Assembly: GCF_001619615.1 (NCBI RefSeq)
Contig: NZ_LQQP01000007.1
Span: 52,734 to 116,733, forward strand
Origin: Microbacterium sp. T32
GTDB taxonomy: Bacteria; Actinomycetota; Actinomycetes; Actinomycetales; Microbacteriaceae
Direction of reading: 5' to 3'
Length of the DNA: 64,000 nucleotides
Positions 61,512-64,000 of this stretch are shown here, piece by piece. Numbering within the stretch: position 1 is the first letter of the stretch; every line of letters begins with the position of its first letter. The notes below the pieces were generated by a model. That model had not been told where the DNA came from. It did not search any database and saw only the letters and a program-made list of their open reading frames with translations. The position numbers and the translations under genes were made by a program.

Positions 61512-62954
61512 CTAGTAGACGGTCGTCGGGGTGTTCTCGACGGTGTCGGGCTCGCTCGGCGCGTTCGGGTCGGGCAGCGGGTCCGGGCCCTTCTGCGCGT
61601 ACTTCTTGATGAGTCCGAATTCGACGACGGCGAGGGTGGCGTAGATCGCGGTGAAGGCGACGAGCGAGATCAGCACGCTCCATCCCGGGACGCTGGGGGA
61701 GACGCCGTCCTGCGTGAGCATCAGGCCGAACACGATCCACGGCTGGCGGCCCATCTCGGTGAAGACCCAGCCGACGAGGCTGCCCAGCAGCGGCAGCGGA
61801 GCCGCCCAGATCGCCACGCGCCACATCCACTGCGCGACCGGGCGCTTCGCGTTCTTCCGCGTGACCCAGAGGCCCACGACGCTGATGAGGGTCGCGAGAC
61901 CGCCCAGCGCGATCATCCAGCGGAATGCCCAGTACGTCACCCACAGGACCGGGGCGAAGTTGCCGTTCACCTGGTCGGCGAACTGCGGGAACATCTGCTG
62001 GCTGTACATCGTGTTCAGGTCGTTGATGCCCTCGACGCAGCCGTCCAGCGAGTGGGTGGACAGGATGCTGAGGAGGAACGGCACGCGGATCGAGAACAGT
62101 TCGCTCGTGCCGTCGGGCGTGCCGAGCGTGAAGATCGAGAACGAGGCGTTCGCGCCGCACACGGTATTGAAGGTCGCCTCGGCCGCGGCCATCTTCATGG
62201 GCTGCGTGGCCACCATCACGAGGCTCAGCTGGTCGCCGGCGATCGCGACGAGGACGAAGGACACCACGGTCGACCAGAGGCCGAAGCGCAGCGGGGCACG
62301 CATCATCTCGACGTTGCGGCCGCGGGCCATATGCCACGCGGAGACCGACACGACGACCATCGCGGCGAACATCCACCCCGAGAAGATCGTGTGCGGGAAC
62401 GCCGCGAGCGCCACCGGGTTCAGCAGCAGCTTGCCGAAGTCGACGAGCTCGGCGCGGTGGCCGTCGGCGGACATCTGGTAGCCGACCGGGTTCTGCATGA
62501 ACGCGTTGGCCGCGATGATGAAGTAGGCCGAGAAGGTCGCGCCGAGGGTCGCGAGCCAGATGCTCGCGAGGTGCAGACCGCGGGGAAGCTTGTCCCACCC
62601 GAAGATCCACAGGCCGATGAAGGTCGCCTCGAGGAAGAACGCGAGGAGCCCCTCGAACGCGAGCGGGGCGCCGAAGACGTCGCCCACGAAGCGGGAGTAG
62701 GCGGACCAGTTCATGCCGAACTGGAATTCCTGCACGATTCCCGTCACGACGCCCATGGCGAAGTTGATGAGGAAGATCTTTCCGAAGAAGCGGGTGAGGT
62801 GCAGCCACTTCACGTCGCCGGTGCGGTACCAGACGGTCTGGAAGATCGCCACGACGAGCGACATCCCGAGCGTGAGGGGCACGAAGAGGAAGTGGTACAG
62901 GGTGGTCAGTCCGAACTGCCACCGGGCGAGGATGAGGGGGTCGAGCCACTCCAC
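61512..62954 (-). CDS. cydA: Cytochrome bd quinol oxidase subunit I
   Basis: 480 residues. ARWQFGLTTLYHFLFVPLTLG carries the axial His (residue 21) for one haem, GIVQEFQFGMNWSAYSRFVGDVFGAPLAFEGLLAFFLEATFIGLW is the signature, and AFPHTIFSGWM the second His. The length suggests a short Q loop. I chose GTG 62954 because GGAGG lies 6 nt upstream; an ATG at 62996 has no ribosome site and no homology before the GTG. First gene of cydABDC. Confidence 0.95.
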   Translation of the reverse strand: MEWLDPLILARWQFGLTTLYHFLFVPLTLGMSLVVAIFQTVWYRTGDVKWLHLTRFFGKIFLINFAMGVVTGIVQEFQFGMNWSAYSRFVGDVFGAPLAFEGLLAFFLEATFIGLWIFGWDKLPRGLHLASIWLATLGATFSAYFIIAANAFMQNPVGYQMSADGHRAELVDFGKLLLNPVALAAFPHTIFSGWMFAAMVVVSVSAWHMARGRNVEMMRAPLRFGLWSTVVSFVLVAIAGDQLSLVMVATQPMKMAAAEATFNTVCGANASFSIFTLGTPDGTSELFSIRVPFLLSILSTHSLDGCVEGINDLNTMYSQQMFPQFADQVNGNFAPVLWVTYWAFRWMIALGGLATLISVVGLWVTRKNAKRPVAQWMWRVAIWAAPLPLLGSLVGWVFTEMGRQPWIVFGLMLTQDGVSPSVPGWSVLISLVAFTAIYATLAVVEFGLIKKYAQKGPDPLPDPNAPSEPDTVENTPTTVY

Positions 62955-62982
62955 GAGATGCCTCCGATCGACGACCCTTTTC

Positions 62983-62997
62983 TGTGGTCTGACCACA
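62983..62997. promoter_or_regulatory. Palindromic operator before cydA (GntR/FadR-like)
   Basis: TGTGGTCTGACCACA is a perfect 15-bp palindrome 29 nt upstream of the cydA start. The core TGGTCTGACCA matches the pattern bound by FadR-subfamily GntR regulators. No GntR gene is in the window; the adjacent PadR protein is the alternative. Confidence 0.6.
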
Positions 62998-63088
62998 GGC
63001 TACTCCGCGTCAGGATGCGGAAATCAGGGTTCACTCGGTGTCGAACCATATACTCGGAAAAGCATTCTGCGGTAGGTCGGAGGTCCCT

Positions 63089-63640
63089 GTGTCGGTGCGC
63101 CAGAGCCTGCTAGCGATCCTCGATCGGGGCGACTGCTACGGGTCCCAATTGCGCGCGGAATACCTGCGTCGGACGGGCGCTGCCGTGAACGTCGGCCAGG
63201 TGTACACGACCCTCGAACGTCTCGAGCGCGATGGCCTCGTCGAGAACCGCGGTGCCGATGACGAGGGCCGTGTCCTGTGGGGCGCGACCGCCGCCGGCCG
63301 GGCCGAGGCGCGCGCCTGGCTGGCCGCGGCGTCGCTCGCCGACCGCCGGGACGAGGTCGCCCTCCGCATCGCGCTGGCGCTCACCCTCCCCGGCGCCGAC
63401 GTGCCCGGTCTGCTCGCGGCGCAGCGCACGGCCGTCCGCGAGGCGCTGGCGGCCCCGGTGCCCGAGGACGAGAACATGGATGCCGTGTCGCGGGCGGTGC
63501 TGGCGGCGGCCCGCCGTGCGCGACTCGAGGCAGACCTGCGTTTCCTGGACGAGGTCGAGCGCTTGGCCGGAGAAGCGGTGCCGTTCGACCTGTCGGACGA
63601 GCGTCCGCGCCGAGGACGGCCGGTCCGGAGCGTCGGCTGA
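63089..63640 (+). CDS. PadR-family transcriptional regulator
   Basis: 183 residues. SVRQSLLAILDRGDCYGSQLRAEYLRRTGAAVNVGQVYTTLERLERDGLVENRGADDEGRVLWGATAAGRAEARAWL is the PadR winged helix, followed by a long C-terminal dimerisation helix region. GTG 63089 has GGAGG 5 nt upstream, and TATACT at 63049-63054 is a likely -10 box. It is divergent from cydA, so control of cydABDC or of itself is possible. Confidence 0.88.
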   Translation: MSVRQSLLAILDRGDCYGSQLRAEYLRRTGAAVNVGQVYTTLERLERDGLVENRGADDEGRVLWGATAAGRAEARAWLAAASLADRRDEVALRIALALTLPGADVPGLLAAQRTAVREALAAPVPEDENMDAVSRAVLAAARRARLEADLRFLDEVERLAGEAVPFDLSDERPRRGRPVRSVG

Positions 63641-63739
63641 CCCCGTAACTCCGGTACGCCGATCCGTCAACCCCGGCGCGACATTTCGTCCGACGGCGCA
63701 CTCTGGGACCACCCCCCCCGGTCGCAGAGGAGCTCGCTC

Positions 63740-63997
63740 ATGGTCATGGACATTCCGATCAGCCGTCCGGGGCAGCGCGAGATCGTCACCGAGATCCCGT
63801 GGACCCGCATCGACCTCGACCTGTACGAGGTCGCCAGCGAGGGATGCATCGTCGGGTACGTCGAAGTCGTCGGCTCCGTCTTCGTCGCCCTCGGCGGCAC
63901 GCGCTACGACCGCGCGGTCGAGGTGGCACAGCATCCGACGTTCCATGCCGCGGTCGACACGGTCCTGCGGCGGGCGGTCGGCGGGGGGCGGCGATGA
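63740..63997 (+). CDS. Small protein of unknown function
   Basis: 85 residues, no recognised domain, no signal or membrane segment. The middle (IDLDLYEVASEGCIVGYVEVVGSVFVALGG) looks like an all-beta segment. GAGG lies 9 nt before ATG 63740; a second ATG at 63746 is possible. Codon use is like that of the neighbours and the start is well placed, so it is probably real. The preceding 99 bp hold only a C8 tract. Confidence 0.6.
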   Translation: MVMDIPISRPGQREIVTEIPWTRIDLDLYEVASEGCIVGYVEVVGSVFVALGGTRYDRAVEVAQHPTFHAAVDTVLRRAVGGGRR

Positions 63998-64000
63998 CCG

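Noticed and set aside
63711..63720. C8 homopolymer as a phase-variable switch
   Set aside because: It is outside any gene and not placed within a recognisable promoter spacer.

Overview
The window is about 70% GC and reads as chromosomal DNA of an actinobacterium of the family Microbacteriaceae, most likely Microbacterium or a close relative. The support is the gene order tRNA-Trp, secE, nusG, rplK, rplA and then rplJ, rplL; a NusG with a long acidic N-terminal extension; abundant GTG starts; and several gene families common in that family. The genus is an inference from composition and synteny. No prophage, CRISPR array, rRNA or recognisable insertion sequence was seen.

Layout. 1-8.3 kb: a putrescine and GABA catabolic cluster (PucR-type regulator, gabT, putrescine oxidase, universal stress protein, APC permease, succinate-semialdehyde dehydrogenase). 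8.4-12.8 kb: tRNA-Trp, secE, nusG, rplK, rplA, with a foreign-looking cassette between nusG and rplK. 12.9-21.4 kb: an amino-acid (possibly cystine) ABC transporter, acylphosphatase, lysE/lysG, an oxidoreductase, a MarR-controlled drug exporter and a YqaJ-type nuclease. 21.4-24 kb: a second cassette, then the L10 leader with rplJ and rplL. 24-28.7 kb: a 1517-residue secreted nuclease plus 5'-nucleotidase with a sortase-type C-terminus. 28.7-33.8 kb: a LacI-controlled sugar importer. 33.8-44 kb: DUF305/DUF3105 pair, Bcr-type exporter, PAP2 phosphatase, HerA-like ATPase, carboxylesterase, GAP protein and a two-component pair. 44-54.7 kb: an SDR/DUF2867 protein, then a molybdenum cofactor and molybdate-uptake cluster (mog, moaE, moaD, moaC, moeA, moeB, moaA, modABC) interrupted by an AbiEii-like/XRE pair. 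54.7-57.1 kb: FUSC, XRE and FHA proteins. 57.1-63 kb: cydABDC for cytochrome bd oxidase, beside a PadR regulator. The right end holds one small unknown gene.

The most unusual structure is a pair of one-gene cassettes (10196-11398 and 21440-22687). Each carries one AbiEi/DUF559 protein with apparently intact PD-(D/E)xK nuclease residues, and each is bracketed by two direct copies of a private 65-70 bp palindromic repeat. The two repeat families are unrelated in sequence but share one geometry: two direct half-sites 19 nt apart followed by two inverted half-sites 19 nt apart, exactly centred. The ends are also placed alike, with the upstream repeat about 90-110 nt before the start codon and the downstream repeat about 20-30 nt after the stop. 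A third palindrome without a gene (44024-44087) has the same direct-direct-inverted-inverted layout with a 13 nt period. Both cassettes lie in the intergenic space upstream of a ribosomal protein operon. I propose that they are small mobile or selfish units. Separately, the 7-mer GGATGCC/GGCATCC is strongly over-represented, and inverted pairs of it form the stems of three terminators, a pattern known from DNA uptake sequences in other bacteria.
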